A stretch of 64,000 nt of DNA, taken from contig WMCF01000012.1 in assembly GCA_009792885.1 (NCBI GenBank), positions 16,877,492 to 16,941,491 on the forward strand. The letters run 5' to 3'. The notes under the pieces were generated by a model. It was not told the DNA's origin, searched no databases, and saw only the letters and a list, made by a program, of their open reading frames with translations. The DNA comes from Eremophila alpestris peregrina. Lineage: Eukaryota; Chordata; Aves; Passeriformes; Alaudidae. Below, piece after piece: positions 1 through 11,996 of the stretch. Position 1 is the first letter of the stretch; every line of letters starts with the position of its first letter. A program made the translations under genes and the position numbers.

Positions 1-1463
1 GCTCTCCCTCCAGGGAGGCTGTTTTGCAATGCTGGCAACTATCACAGAGACCTTCAGTGCTGGAGCAGAGCCCTGCACAGATGGGAATTAGGGCCATGGC
101 CCTTGCAATCTTTCTAGGAGTACAAAATGCCAGTCCTGATTAGAACCACCATCAATTACTGGTGGGATACATAGGGCATAATCTGGTCTGAATGTCATTG
201 TAGCAACCTTGAGCTCCTCCAGACTCCTGCAACTTGTAGGGTCTCTGCAACCAACATGTCAGGGCAAGACCCATAGGGGGAGGCAGGAATGGGACCCCTG
301 TTCCTAAGATGTGGAGTTGGACCTTCAGTGCAGAGTGCGGGGTCCTTGGAATGCACAGGGATGTCCCTCTGTCCAGTGGGAACATGCCACAATGGCCCTG
401 GAAGTGTTGAGACCACCTTGCTGCCTCCCTCCCCTTCAGCAAAGGGGAAAGTGCCCCGTGTGTCGCTGAGGGGAGTCAGAGGAGAAGAGGCACCCACCAG
501 CCCACAGGCGAAGCACTGAGCCAGCCAGAAGCTGAGCTCTGAAGTCTGGTGGGTGGCTGCTGGCAATGTGTGATGGTCCAGGAGCAGTGTGAGGGGATGG
601 AAATTCCCTTTGGGGCTGGGGATCATGCGAGTGGCTGTTTACAGCAAGGGAAGAACTGTAGGGCCACAAGATGGGTGACCTCCTGACAGTGTCTGCCTGC
701 CAAGGCTCTGGAGACACACGACAAGGATGAAGACAGAACACACCAGTCCATCAGGACATAGCAGCTCTGGGCTGTGGGAAGTACCAGATAGGCCAAAGCA
801 GATTTCTCTCCCATCTTTCCAGTTTAGAGAGGAAAGATTTAGGCTCTTCTACAGAAGAGATGCCAGCTTCCTCACTGTTTTCCAGGTAAGATTCTCTTTC
901 CAGGGCAACTTTGTCCTGTGGAGTGAAAAGTTGCTCATTATTTGGGGGCACAGGGTACAATGGACATTTGGGTCAGGCTCATCCTGAGCTCTGACCTGAT
1001 GGCACCACCTGAGGAGCCTCAGGCTGTTGGGGGATTTGAAACATTCTCGCATCTCCACAAATGACACCAGCTCTCCTTCCCTGGGAAAGCTGTGAATCCT
1101 AGCTGCCCATGCTAGGATTTCCTTGTTGAAGTTGTACCTGATGTTTCTTCTGTGGAGTGTTGGTGATGGAAACTGGATGTTGTACCCATGAGAGAACTCA
1201 TCATCACAGTTACTGTGGGGAACAGACTGTTTGCCATGGCCAAACAGAGTGAGGGAGAACTGCTCACAGCTCTCTGGCCAGGCCCTGCAGCTTCAAGATG
1301 GCAAATGGGCTTGATGAATATTGTCATGGGACAAATCTGGTGGGACACTGTGTGTTTGGGTGCCTGTGAAGGCAGCATACCAGTCTCCTATCCGATAGAG
1401 GCAACTATTAAAGCTTCCCTGGTGCCATAAATTGAGGTTTTTTGCTTGGATATGAGCCAGTAG
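1..1463. other. Intergenic, repeat-derived, no gene seen
   Basis: No exon or gene-like ORF with splice context could be supported. Parts of it recur elsewhere in the window: bases about 20-90 resemble 5521-5590 in the same orientation, and about 500-715 resemble 5880-6065 in the opposite orientation. The stretch is therefore best read as old dispersed repeat material. The ORFs here are short and lack any recognisable domain. Confidence 0.5.
500..715 (-). repeat. Dispersed repeat, copy A (inverted)
   Basis: The reverse complement of this segment matches 5880-6065. Shared blocks include CCTTGGCAGGCAG, CTTCCCTTGCTGTAAACAG, a CCCCAAAG-GAATT block and CCCCTCACACT, in the same order and at similar spacing. 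The two copies have diverged by substitutions and small indels. I cannot name the repeat family. Confidence 0.65.
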
Positions 1464-2325
1464 CACAGAATCATAGAATGGTTTGGGTTGGAAGGGACCT
1501 TAAGGATCATCTCATGCCAAATGCCTCCTCCTACAGAGGCAGGGACACCTTCCACTAGACCAAGTTTCTCAGAGGCCCATGCATCTTGGCCTTGGACTGC
1601 CAGGGATGGGACATCCCCAACTTCTCTGAACAAACCGAGCAAGTGCCTCACCACCCTCTTCTTAATATCTTACCGAAACCTCTTCCTAATATCTAATCTA
1701 AACTCTTTTTCAGTTTGAAACCATTATCCCTTGTTCTGTCACTATGTGCCCTTGGGAATTGTCTCTCTCCATCTTCCTTGTAGGTTCTCTTCAGGTACTG
1801 GAAACCCATAATTCTTTGGAGCCCTCGCTTTTGCAGGCTGAACAATCCCAGCTCTTTCCTCATAAGAGAGGTGCTCCATCCTTCTGATCCTCTTGGTGGC
1901 CTCCCCTGGGCTCACTCCAACAGCTCCCTGTCCCTCCTGTGCTGGGACCCCAGAGCTGGATGCAGAGCTCCAGGTGGGTCTCAGCAGAGCAGAGCAGAGG
2001 GGCAGAATCCCCTCCCTGCCCTGCTGCCCACGGGGCTCTGGATGCAGCCCAGGACACGTTTGGCTCTCTGGGCTGTGAGTGCCATGGCTGGGGCATGTGC
2101 AGCCTCTCAGCCACAGCACCCCCAAGTCCTTCTGGGCAGGGCTGCTCTGGCTCTGTTCATGCCCAGCCTGTGCTGGTACCAGGAGTTGTCCCGACCCAGA
2201 TGCAGCAACAGCACTTGGCCTTGTTAAATCTCATGATGTTCCCATCACTTCTAGAGCTTGTCTAAGTCCTCCTGGATGTTATCCCATCCTTTTTTCAATG
2301 CCTTATCGCTTTTTTTCCTGAAAGG
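1464..2325 (-). mobile_element. CR1 LINE fragment, 5'-truncated
   Basis: The segment opens with the reverse complement of a CR1 3' end (ACAGAATCATAGAATGG, then TTGGGTTGGAAGGGACCTT). It continues through the conserved CR1 3' region read backwards: a GCTGAACAATCCCAGCTC block, a GGTGGCCTCCCCTGG block and a long part with CCAGAGCTGGATGCAG. The 3' end of the element is therefore near 1464 and the 5' truncation near 2325. CR1 is the dominant avian LINE, and this copy is no longer coding. The right edge is approximate. Confidence 0.88.
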
Positions 2326-2973
2326 TTGACTCCAAAGCTGGGCAATGTCAGCAGTCCCCGCAATGCTCTTGTGCAGGAGTGTACATCAGCTCCAATGCCT
2401 CGTTTGTGATTCCCTAGTGTTTGTGGCAGACACACATTTCGTAAGTACAGGTTATTTTGGCCACTGAAATTATTGATACTGAACATACTGATGGACAGCA
2501 GGGCTCTCTGGGCTGCACTTACAGAAGAGGAATGGACTTGATTGATCATGTTGATGATTGCTGCTGGCCTGCGGTTGGACAGGCTGAACCTAACTTGCTC
2601 CCATCTTTCATGTCTATCAAATTAAATCTCCCTGATTGTTGGATCTTGACCTCAGTGGCAGAAGAAGGTTGACTCTTGCAGCTCGTGCTTAACTGAAGCT
2701 TCCACAGCATCATAGGCATAGTTGGAGTGTGAAGCACTAATCATGGAATGGAAAGGTATTCATGTGACTTATGGCAGATGTACTGGTTTTGTCTGGGATA
2801 AAGGCCGTTTTGGCATCCAGTGTGGTGCTCAAAGTGTTTGGCATAATTGGAGTGTGTTAGACTGCATTTATATTTTTATTGTTGTTGCGCTGTCAGTGGG
2901 CAGAGCTGCTGTACTTGCCATAGGGCTTGCTTGCCTGATACTAGAGCATCATATATACACACTGGATACATCT
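2326..2973. other. Intergenic, probably repeat-derived
   Basis: No supported gene. The stretch lies between a CR1 copy and an assembly gap. The part from about 2770 to 2970 has the look of LTR or ERV-related sequence but could not be assigned to a family by eye. Confidence 0.4.
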
Positions 2974-3067
2974 NNNNNNNNNNNNNNNNNNNNNNNNNNN
3001 NNNNNNNNNNNNNNNNNNNNNNNNNNNNNNNNNNNNNNNNNNNNNNNNNNNNNNNNNNNNNNNNNNN
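2974..3067. other. Assembly gap (94 N)
   Basis: A run of 94 N characters directly abuts the TCTCTA microsatellite, so the gap almost certainly arose from failure to assemble across the simple repeat. ORFs that run through it are meaningless. Confidence 0.99.
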
Positions 3068-3197
3068 TCTCTATCTCTATCTCTATCTCTATCTCTATCT
3101 CTATCTCTATCTCTACCTCTACCTCTATCTCTATCTCTATCTATCTCTATCTCTATCTCTATCTCTATCTCTATCTATCTCTATCTCTATCTATCTA
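3068..3197. repeat. TCTCTA hexanucleotide microsatellite
   Basis: Almost pure repeats of TCTCTA with interspersed TCTA units and two TCTACC variants. Its left edge is the gap, so the true array is longer than the roughly 130 bases seen. Confidence 0.97.
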
Positions 3198-4085
3198 GTG
3201 GACCCTAGTGCTTCTCAGTGTCTGTTTTTTGATTTAGCAGCTTACTGCAGTGCTGTGCAGCTTGTCACCTTCCTGTGCTGTGCCTGGGAACATTCTGATA
3301 ACATCCATGCCAATGGGCCTGGGCTGGCAGATGGCCAGGGCATCACTGCTGCTCCTGTGCTGCTGCCCTGGGCAGGCTGCAACTCCAGTGTGAACTCCTA
3401 GAAAAGGGACTGTGACCTGTAGATGGAGTCCCTGGAGTGTGGATGTGGTGCACCCCAAGCTGGCCATGGTTAAGTCCATGTTGCAGCAGGTACTCAGTGA
3501 AGTATCTGTGGCCATGGATAAGGCCATGCTGGAACACCTCTAAGGCTCTGGGGCCATAAATATCTGCACATCACAGTAGGCTCTAGCCTAAAGGGATTGT
3601 GGCCTATGGATGAGCCTACAACAGAGCATGGGCAAGGGGAAGGGTTCATCACAGTGCTACACCCTAGGGGTGGAAATTGTCCTCTTGCATTGTGGTAACC
3701 TGGGATTTGAGATGCATGTTGTGAGAATTCCTGTGCCAGGAACCCCCTGAGCCAGTGGAGGACAAGCCTCACAAGAAGTAGTGCAAGTGCAGCAGTGACT
3801 CCATCTGAGCTGGTTTTGGTGGCCAGTAACTCCACCCAACACACTCCCTCTCCTGCCCCAGTGACCACCATAAATAGAGCCCAAAGTCATGCACTAAGTG
3901 AATTCAATGGTCATTTTGTACATGTTTTACAGAAATGGCCAATATGCTAAGATTCAATGCCTGTTTATAAATCAAAGGATGGGAAAGGGGAGAGGAGACA
4001 GTTTAATGAGGAGGTATTGGGTGGTGTGGGACGTGAACATAACCTAAACAGTATTAAATAAGGGGTGAAGATAGTACTGGATTTG
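3198..4085. other. Intergenic, possibly ERV-derived
   Basis: No gene supported. It adjoins the ERVL-like LTR that follows and may be a decayed internal or leader region, but no gag, pol or env motif is readable in any frame. Confidence 0.35.
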
Positions 4086-4680
4086 TCCAGCAAAGAGTAA
4101 ATTCTCTTCATAATAACTCATATGGTGCTGTGTTTTACATTTGTGATCAAAACCAGTGTTGATAACACAGGGATGTTTTTGTTATTGCTGAACAGTGTTT
4201 GCATAGTCTCAATGTCTTTCTTATAATTTGGGAGTGCATGAGGAGTGGGGAGTGGACACAGCTGGGACAGCTGACCCCAAGAGATCAAAGGTGTACCCCA
4301 TACCAATGGTGTTGTGGTCAGAAATAAAATATGGGGGAAAGAAGAAGGAAGGGAGGGTTTTCAGAGTTACAGCATTTGTCTTTCCAAACACCCATCACAC
4401 ATGATGAAGTATTTACTTCATCAGCATGATGAACACTTTCCTGGAAGTGGTAAACACCTGCCTCCTGATGGGATGAAGTGAATTAATTCCTTATATTGTT
4501 TTTCTTGTGCATGCAGCTTTTACTTTACCTATTAAATCTTCTTTTATCTCCAGCCATGAGTTTTCTGACTTTTACCCTTCTGAGTCTCTCCTCCACTCCA
4601 CTTGGCAGGGAGTGAGTGAGCCATATGTTTAGCTGCTTACTGGGGCTAACTCACAACAGCTCATCAGCCTATTTTAAGTT
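4086..4680 (+). mobile_element. ERVL-type LTR, degraded (probable solo LTR)
   Basis: The order of landmarks matches the common avian ERVL LTR: a GTGTTGATAACACAGGGATGTTTTTGTT block, GGACACAGCTGGGACAGCTGACC, a CCATACCA block, then near the end TTTACTTTACCTATTAAATC, CCATGAGTTTTCTGACTTTTACCCTTC and a GGGAGTGAGTGAG block. Many substitutions and missing pieces show it is old. No second LTR and no coding internal region were found, which fits a solo LTR. Ends are approximate. Confidence 0.72.
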
Positions 4681-4733
4681 AAGGCTTTGTTACCCCAGGG
4701 CTGTGTTGGGAGGCTGAGGCCACTGCTGTGAGT

Positions 4734-4992
4734 TCATAGAATCACAGAACGGCTTGGGTTGGAAGGGGGCTTTAAAGACCATCTCATTCCAACCCCCCTG
4801 CCACGGGCCTTCCACTTCCACTGGACCAGCCTGCTCAGACCCCTTGAAAGCTAGCCTTGAGCACCTCCAGGGATGAGCTTCTCTGAGCAGCCTGTGTCAG
4901 TGCCTCACCACCCTCACAGATTTTTTTTTTTTAAAGTATCTTAGCTAAACCCATTCTCTTTCCATTTGAAGCCATTCCCCTTCGTTGTTGGT
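4734..4992 (-). mobile_element. CR1 LINE 3' fragment
   Basis: Starts with TCATAGAATCACAGAACGGC and TTGGGTTGGAAGGGG, followed by CATTCCAACCCCCCTGCCA and CACTGGACCAG. This is the reverse complement of the CR1 3' terminal region. About 260 bases remain, with a short T-rich insertion near 4921. Confidence 0.9.
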
Positions 4993-5260
4993 GGGACATG
5001 CTCCACCCAGCTCAGCCTTGAACCTAAGAGCAGGAAGAGATGGGAACAGGCAGAACAGTTTTTCTGTCTGAAAACCCATGGGAAGGTTTCAATCTGGCCT
5101 CATCTCCCTACTGAGTGGAGAGAGAAACCTAAAGGGAATGGGATAGGCCACATCTGCCAGAGCTGTGTCCTGAGGGTCCTCAGGGCCTGTGGCATTTGTG
5201 TAAGGGATCTGCTGTTCCATGGGAGGTAGCTGCAGGCAATGGAGACACCAGCATAGAATT

Positions 5261-5450
5261 CTACAATCACAGAATATCTGAGTTGGAAAAGACCCTTAGG
5301 ATCATCTCATTCCAGCCCCTTTGACATGGGAAAGAACACTTTCCACTGGACCAAGTTGCTGAGAGCCCCATCCAACCTGGCACAGAACACTGCCAGAGAT
5401 GGGCATCCACAACTTTTCTAGGCAACCTGTCCCAGTCTACTGATAAATGC
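5261..5450 (-). mobile_element. CR1 LINE 3' fragment
   Basis: CACAGAATATCTGAGTTGG, then CATTCCAGCCCC and TTTCCACTGGACCAAG, match the reversed CR1 3' end, at higher divergence than the neighbouring copy at 4734. Confidence 0.82.
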
Positions 5451-5879
5451 CAGCCATACCAACTGGTCTCACAAACCACTTTATTGCCTTTATAACCTTG
5501 CCTTGGGGCACCATGTGGGGTTTACAATGCTGGCAACTATCACAGGGATCTTCAGTCTTTGAGCAGAGTCCTGCATAATTAGAAACTGGGGCTGCAGCCC
5601 TCGTGGTGTTGTTGGTGGGGAATTTCCCATTTGTGACTGTGACTGTGACTGTGATCTGGAGGACATGGAGCAGGGCCTGCACTTATTCTCACTTTGGCAG
5701 CCATGAACCCCTCCAGCTCTCCATGGTCTGTTCTGCTGCCAAGGCACTGGGACGCAGCCCATCGGCTGCTATGATGGTATTTCTGCCCTTTTACCTGATG
5801 CCCGAGTCAGATATCATCAAAGAGGATCTCTCAAAGTGTCTGGGTGACTTTTCCAGAGCTGCTGTTGCAGGATCTGTGG

Positions 5880-6065
5880 GGCCTTGGCAGGCAGCTGCTG
5901 CCAGGAGGTGTCATGGCTCCTGGGCCTCCAGCTCTTCCCTTGCTGTAAACAGATGCTTGCTCGATCCCCACCCCCAAAGAGAATTCCCAGCCCCTCACAC
6001 TATTCCCAGCCCCTCACACACTGCCTGCAGCCACCACTGAACCACAGATGCTGGCTGGCTGTGGC
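5880..6065 (+). repeat. Dispersed repeat, copy B
   Basis: This is the partner of the inverted copy at 500-715. The order of conserved blocks is the same after reverse complementing. A local direct match of 5521-5590 to 20-90 lies just before it, so a larger composite repeat may be involved. Confidence 0.65.
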
Positions 6066-7841
6066 ATCTGGAGCAGTGTCCCAGCTCCAAACAAATTTCT
6101 CCCCATGTTTAGGCATGTGTCTTCTGCATCCTCTCTACACCCATTTGATGACAGCCTGGTCTCATGGTCAGTCTTGACTCCCCAGGTCTTTCATGTGCCT
6201 GGGTCAGTCCCTGCTCTCTGTGTGCCTGGGAAGAGGTTGTTTTGCATTGTCCAGGTCTCCTGGGTGATGCAGAGTATCCCCTCTGCATAAATCATGTTTG
6301 GCTGATGCCAAAATGACTCTCAAGTCACTCCTCACGTCTTCTAGTGCTGGCCTTGTGGTGGAGCCAGCTGTTGCCAAGTTCTGAAGGCTCTGTTTTTCTG
6401 CCCTACTGCTCTGAATCACTGTTCATGGCCAGTTATAATCAAGCTTGGAGTATGTAACTTTTTCTTATCTTTTAAGTATATTCGTGCAGGAAGAGAATTG
6501 TCCTCTGCGTAGCTGAGCTCCCAGAGCTCCTCTATCCATTTCCCTCTCTTCCAGCAGCTGTTTCCTTTCCGTGCAGGCTGCTGGGAACAACTTGGCAAGG
6601 ACTAATCAGGTGCCCTCCTGGCACTGGTGCTCCTTGATGCCAAGTCCTGATGCTCAGGGCCCATGAAATGGGCAAGCACCATGGTGGGTCTCTGCCTGGT
6701 CTTGGTGCCTGACACCTCCTCCTGCTGTGGGGCTTCATCTTCTTTCTATTTGCTTTCTCTCTGCTGTTTGCCTTTCCTACTGCTGCCTGGGCATTTGGCA
6801 GCTCCTTTCTTGGCTGGGGTGTCTGGCTGAGCCACTACAAGGAGCACAGCCCTTCTCTGGTGTTTTCCAATCTTGGCTGAAGGATATATAGTTCCTAGTT
6901 TATGACTTGCTGTCATGTCTTCTGCAAAATCTCCAGAGCCTTCTCCATGTTTTGCTTCAATTCCCTTTGGCTTCTTTAATTCCTCTGTCTCCCCACACAC
7001 GGGCCCCTGCCAGCCCCATTGATGAACTCCCTGAATGTGTTAGCTGCTGTTTCCTCTGGTCCAGGCTCCCAGGGAGGTGAGCTTGTGCCAGAAGCGTGGG
7101 GCAGAGTGAGCTGCCGGCTGTCTGCAGCCAGGCTCTGCCTGGTGTCAAAGTCCGATGTCCCCAAGAGAGAAGGAGCAGTTTCCTCTCCAAAAACACTCAG
7201 ACTCACTCTCCAAAAATGCTCAGAAGCTTTCTTTCCCAGCAGCTTCTCAAGTCTCTGTGGATTCACATGCCAGAGCAATGCCTTTGCATGAAGTGCGCGC
7301 ATCCGTGCATCCCATCCTGGGCAGAGCCTGTCCAACCCACCCATCTCTCACTGCCCAGAGCTCCATCTTGGCTGGAACTTGCCCTGCCCTGCTTTGGGAG
7401 CTGCTGCTTACTCTGATGTGAGAGGATTTATGGCTCATTCCATCTCCACTTTCAGTGAAGGCTGGGATGGCGCCAATAGTTTCCACTGGGTTTTAGCTTC
7501 CGTATGAGGACCTGTGGGATTTCTGATGGAGTATGGATGTACTTCCCATATTGAAGGAAGATAGAGGGTTGTACCTGTGGTTGGTGGAAAGGATGAGGAT
7601 TAGCTGAGAGAGACGCTGTTTGTGGAGGATTGTGCAAACAACAGCACAGTCACAATCTCTCTTCCTTGAAGTGTCTCCCACTCTTTGCCTTCTCCCCTTT
7701 CTGACACAGTTCTGGCCACCCCATGGAGGTCTCCACCATGCCACAGAGGGAATAGGCTCTGAGCCATCTCCCCTATATTTTCTGGTGGCATAGTGCACAC
7801 TCACAACAGCCACAGTCCAAAGGATCTCATGTGCCTCGATC
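6066..7841. other. Intergenic, no supported gene
   Basis: Several minus-strand ORFs of 60-120 codons overlap between 6746 and 7486, but none shows a family motif, and neighbouring frames are equally open. The region probably contains decayed retroelement sequence. Confidence 0.4.
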
Positions 7842-7869
7842 GGGGGGGGGGGGGGGGGGGGGGGGGGGG
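7842..7869. repeat. G28 homopolymer
   Basis: A run of 28 consecutive G preceded by CGATC. It creates the proline- or glycine-rich stretches in translated frames, which should not be taken as protein. Confidence 0.97.
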
Positions 7870-8229
7870 TGGGAACTGAGCAATGCTGACTATGTGTTTT
7901 CCATGGGGACACAAAACTAGCCCAGTCCCTTGATTTTGGGTCTGAGCTAGCACTGTGTGCAGCACTGCACATCCTGCAGTTGATGCTGTGGGAAGAAAGC
8001 ACTGTTCCAGGGTGCAATATCTGCTCAGGTCACTCTCATCCTGTTCACTTAGCTCCTGGACATTTTCAGCGTCCTGCCTTAAACCTGAGCCACTCTGCAG
8101 TCATGCCAGCAACCAAAGGGTTAACCCACACCGGCTGGGAAATCAAGTTTCCATCTGGAGAAACGAAGAGTGTGTGTGGGGCAAACTTTTCAAGGCTGCT
8201 GACCCTCTCCCAGCCCAGCTCCCGAGGAA

Positions 8230-8560
8230 CTGTTTCCTTGCCCTTTCTTAGCATGTTGTACTTTATCCCGCTCTTCCCATCGGCCTCGCTGAAGGCCGGG
8301 GACAGTGCAGCAGCCAGCAGGCAGCCTGCCCACCTCCTGTGCCGCCGGCTCCCAGCAATTCTTTCCCGCGCACCAGGGAATGTGTCGCTGTTTGACATTT
8401 CTATACGTTGTGCCTGGCAGCCTGCTTCCCCTTCTCAGACACGGGGGTTTTCCGCGCTTGGGCTTTGCAAACTACCTCTGTGCTGGGTCCTGGGAATCGG
8501 GGCCTCTGCAGGAAGGAATTTGCTGGTCAGCGGGTTGAACCGAGCTGTGCGACCCTGTTC
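8230..8560. promoter_or_regulatory. CpG-enriched patch, unassigned
   Basis: CpG dinucleotides are clearly denser here than in the surrounding kilobases (for example in the stretches around 8290, 8340-8370, 8450 and 8540). That is compatible with a small CpG island, a promoter or a conserved element. There is no clear TATA box, and no first exon could be traced in either direction. Confidence 0.3.
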
Positions 8561-10970
8561 CTGTCAGCAGTCGCTTTAACTTGGAGGCAGCATCCACAAG
8601 GATTTGGAAATTCCCAGTGCCATTGCTTGGCCCCTCTTGATATCTTCAGTTTGAGGAACCTCTGCTCCCAGCCCTGAGCTGCCTGGGAAGCAGACCCTGT
8701 AGTCTGGTTAAGTGGGATAGAACTGGAGGCTTCTCCAAGGCTGACGGTCAGTCCTGATGGGGTGGATGAGCAGAGGGCTGAGTGCTCAGGAGAATGGATG
8801 TCCTGGCAATATGGGTTGAGATGCTGGGAAACTATGATGCTAGAAACCAGGGAAGTAATCCACAGATGAACTCCAGGCTTTGGAGCTCTGGTGCTGTGGT
8901 GCGGGGTGCAAACTTGGGAAGCATTTGGGATGGAGGCTTGAAAGAGCCTCTACAAGCTGCCACGGTGGTTTTACTGTCTGGGAAATGTTCACGAGCAAGT
9001 CAGTGAAGTGACCTTTGTTATGGTTCCACTGTTTCTCTGCACTCTGTGTATGGGGACACCAAAGTCTCTGCCAGGGCACCCTCCCCTCTTCATACACTGT
9101 GGAGGTTCCTCCACCACAGGGATGCAAAGGGCTGGAGCTGGGCTGCCTGAGCATGGGGGTAGCTGGAGGCATCATCGTTCAAAGCCTAGTTTGCAATGGC
9201 TCTGTAGAGTGTCAGACACAGACCCTGCAGTCAGAGAGGGATTCTCTACACCTCAGAGGGCATCCTGCCTGGCTGTGTATCCCTCCCTGTGTCTGCCTCC
9301 ATCCTGTGCCTGGGAGCCATGGAAAAAAGTGGTGACTGCAGGAGCCCAGGTCAATGAGGAATGGGTTATGTGCAAGAAATTGTGCCTGGCCAGCTGCTGG
9401 AGGCTGCTGTGTTTGAGACCCCTAAAAAGCCTTGTCTCCACTCCCCTGCTGTCAGTTCCTCTGTATCCCAAAAGTTTGATCATCCCTGCAAACAGGAATG
9501 CTCACTCATCTGTCATTGCCAGAAACTCCCTTCTTTCTCCTTGGGCTGGGGGAGCAGGTGACAAGAGTAAGGCACATCAAGAGGAAGGAGTGAAGAGGGA
9601 TGCTCTGAGGGAAGGGAGGCAGAAGGGGAGACAGGGTACAGACCCCCAGACTGATTTCCAAGGGGCCCTGCTGCTGAACCATGCAGATGTATCTGCAATT
9701 GCCAAGTACCCCTTTCCCTCCTGGGACCTCTCCAACCACCTTCCCTGAAAAGAGTGAGAATCTGCTCATCCAGATGCTTTGTTAGAGGTGGAAGTCAACA
9801 GGGAATTGCCAAAGACTGATGCCTGTGGGAAGGACAGCACGTGCCCTGACCCTACTCAAGCAGCTCAGACCGTGTTTGGGGCTGGCCTCTGGCCAGAGGT
9901 TGCTGCTGCGGTGTTGTCAAAACACTTGGAGAGCCAGGGACTTTCCAGGAGCTTGCTGCCATAGTGGGAGATAGATTGGAAAGGAAGGAATCTGGGCTCT
10001 GTGCTGTGACTGCAGAGCTCTCCTGGGCTCCTTTGTGAGCACCCAGGAACTGTATCTGGGGAGGTTGCTCAAGTAAGGGCTGGAAAGGCACTAATTACCA
10101 GCATGGCTCTCCTTTTTCTGCCCTGTCCTGATGCCACCAATGCTTTGGGATTAGGGGGATGGGTGACAGCACACAGGATGCCTCCAGGGACTCATTCCCC
10201 ATACTGCCAAGTACCCTGGGGAGATGCACCTGCAGACAATCTGCTACTGCCCATGTCCCACGCCCACTGCTTCCCCAGGCTCTGCTGCTTCCCCAGGCTC
10301 TGCTGCCTGACTCCACAGCAGCCTCTGTGTTGCGCACGTGTGTGGGGAGCTGCCTCCCCCTATTCATGTTCTGGGCACATGGGTGCCCCCCAAATGGGAT
10401 CTCCATACATGAGAGATGGAGGAAGCCCCAGGAGTGGAGCCCTGGCACACTGCCCCAAGCAGTCCCAGAGGAATGCTGGTCTCCAGGCCCAAGACATGGC
10501 TGCACAGCAGCTGTTGGTGATCCATGACTCCAGCATTGCCTTTGCCCTGCTGAGGGGAACAAGAGTGTGGGAACCTTTCACAGCTCTGTTTTCTGCAGCA
10601 GCTGGGACTTTGGTCTTCTCCTGGGTTACTCATTGTCCTTGGTAACTATCAGGGTCATTATCAGGAGCTGGTGGAAAGTCCTGGTGTTACAACTCAGGTC
10701 TCAGGCAGCAGGGCCCTCGAAGGGGTTTGACCCCCACTATCATTAGACCCCATGAGGGCTGCCCATTCCACTGGGGCTACCAGAACACAGCTGGCATGAG
10801 CACTGGGACCAGAGCTATCCAAGGAGCTGGAGACCAGGGTGAGCAAAGAGGGGCTCTTGGCAGTGGGTGGTGAGCAATGGCATGGGGACTTCTTACTGGT
10901 GGGGGTTGTCCAGAGGGGCTGGAATGATGCTGGGACATCATCTCTTCTCAGAGGGGCTCTGGAGCAGGGT
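8561..10970. other. Intergenic, no supported gene
   Basis: The ORF at 9008-9748 (+, 246 codons) is long but overlaps equally open frames, has no domain or splice context, and is interpreted as chance. Two adjacent copies of an 18-base unit (GCTGCTTCCCCAGGCTCT) occur at about 10267-10302. Confidence 0.5.
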
Positions 10971-10974
10971 GAGA

Positions 10975-11112
10975 GGCAGCCACACCAAATGCATCAGAAG
11001 AAATTCCAATTAAAGTGGGGGAAATGTTTTCAACTTGGGGACGTATTAAGCACTGGAACAGGTTGCCCAGAGCAGTTGTGAAACGACCATCCTTGGTCTC
11101 TTCCAGACCATG
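10975..11112 (+). mobile_element. CR1 LINE relic (plus orientation)
   Basis: ATTAAGCACTGGAACAGG, TTGCCCAGAGCAGTTGTG and CCATCCTTGG follow the familiar CR1 text in sense orientation. Only a short internal part of the 3' region survives. Confidence 0.7.
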
Positions 11113-11594
11113 CTCAGGTGATTACCTGAAAAATGTCTGAGTCTCCTTTGCCCACAACAGGACTGGTGTCATGCTACTCTATCAGGGCTTGGTCTGGTAG
11201 CAAAGCTCATCTCTTTGGATGGCTTTTGTCACCACAGGAATTTCCTGTGGGGTCGTGTTCAACTCTCTGGGTTCGCTTCTATGTAGTCCCCATCTGTCCA
11301 GCTATGTCCAGCTGCACAGGGTCGTGTCATGCTGCTGTGGGTTGTCACATCCTTGTCAGCACATTCCTTCAGCTAGTCAAGGTCCCCACTCACCCTCAGC
11401 TCCCCACAATTTGATGTCAGCACCGAAATGTGGTGGGCTGTGCTGTTTTCTCCAGCCCCATTGCAGTCTGGCCTTCACATCCCAGCCCTACAGCTGTATT
11501 CAGCTCTGTTCAGCTGGGATCGCCCCCAAGGCAGCCAGACAGGGATGGCGGCTCAGGGGGAAGGGATGTGGGCTCACCCTGAGCCACTTCTCAC

Positions 11595-11853
11595 CAATTT
11601 TTTGTGTTGGTGATTTGGCTTGGAAGCAAATAACGAAGTGGGGGAGCAAAACAGGTTGACTCCTTGGTTTCTTTGAAGGTTTGGCCATCTTCCAGGATCC
11701 CTTTCATGGGAATAAACACCCGACCCTCTGAGAGCAGGTAGTGGCAGGTTGTGACACTGTGTAGGAAACTGGAGCCCACATACTCATCTCGCTGTGATGG
11801 TAGCTCTGTCTCCAGCTTGTCCCCCACCCGGCACCCCACGCTGTGACGGGCAG
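11595..11853 (-). other. Candidate exon of an unidentified minus-strand gene
   Basis: On the minus strand a good acceptor (CTTGTTTGCAG) lies just before base 11853 and a donor (GTGAGAAG) just after base 11595. The 259 bases between them stay open in one frame, entering in phase 1 and leaving in phase 2. The translation looks protein-like, with segments such as VGDKLETELPSQRDEYVG, HYLLSEGRVFIPMKGILEDG and TFKETKEST, but I do not recognise the family. It sits roughly 170-440 bp upstream of the CCL21 transcription start, on the opposite strand. A pseudo-exon, an ancient repeat or chance remain possible; no partner exon was identified. Confidence 0.3.
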
Positions 11854-11996
11854 CTGCAAACAAGACAGGACGTGTCTGTAAAGGGGGGCTTGCAGCTTAC
11901 AGGAATCCCCCACCCTCCTACTTCTGCATCACCCAGCCCTTGGCCAGGCTGATGGGCTGCCTGCCAGGATGTCCGAAACGAAAGCAAGGAATCCAG

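Noticed and set aside
2722..3401. Plus ORFs running through the N gap and the TCTCTA repeat
   Set aside because: Produced by the gap and the six-base period (SISISI or LYLYLY peptides), not by selection.
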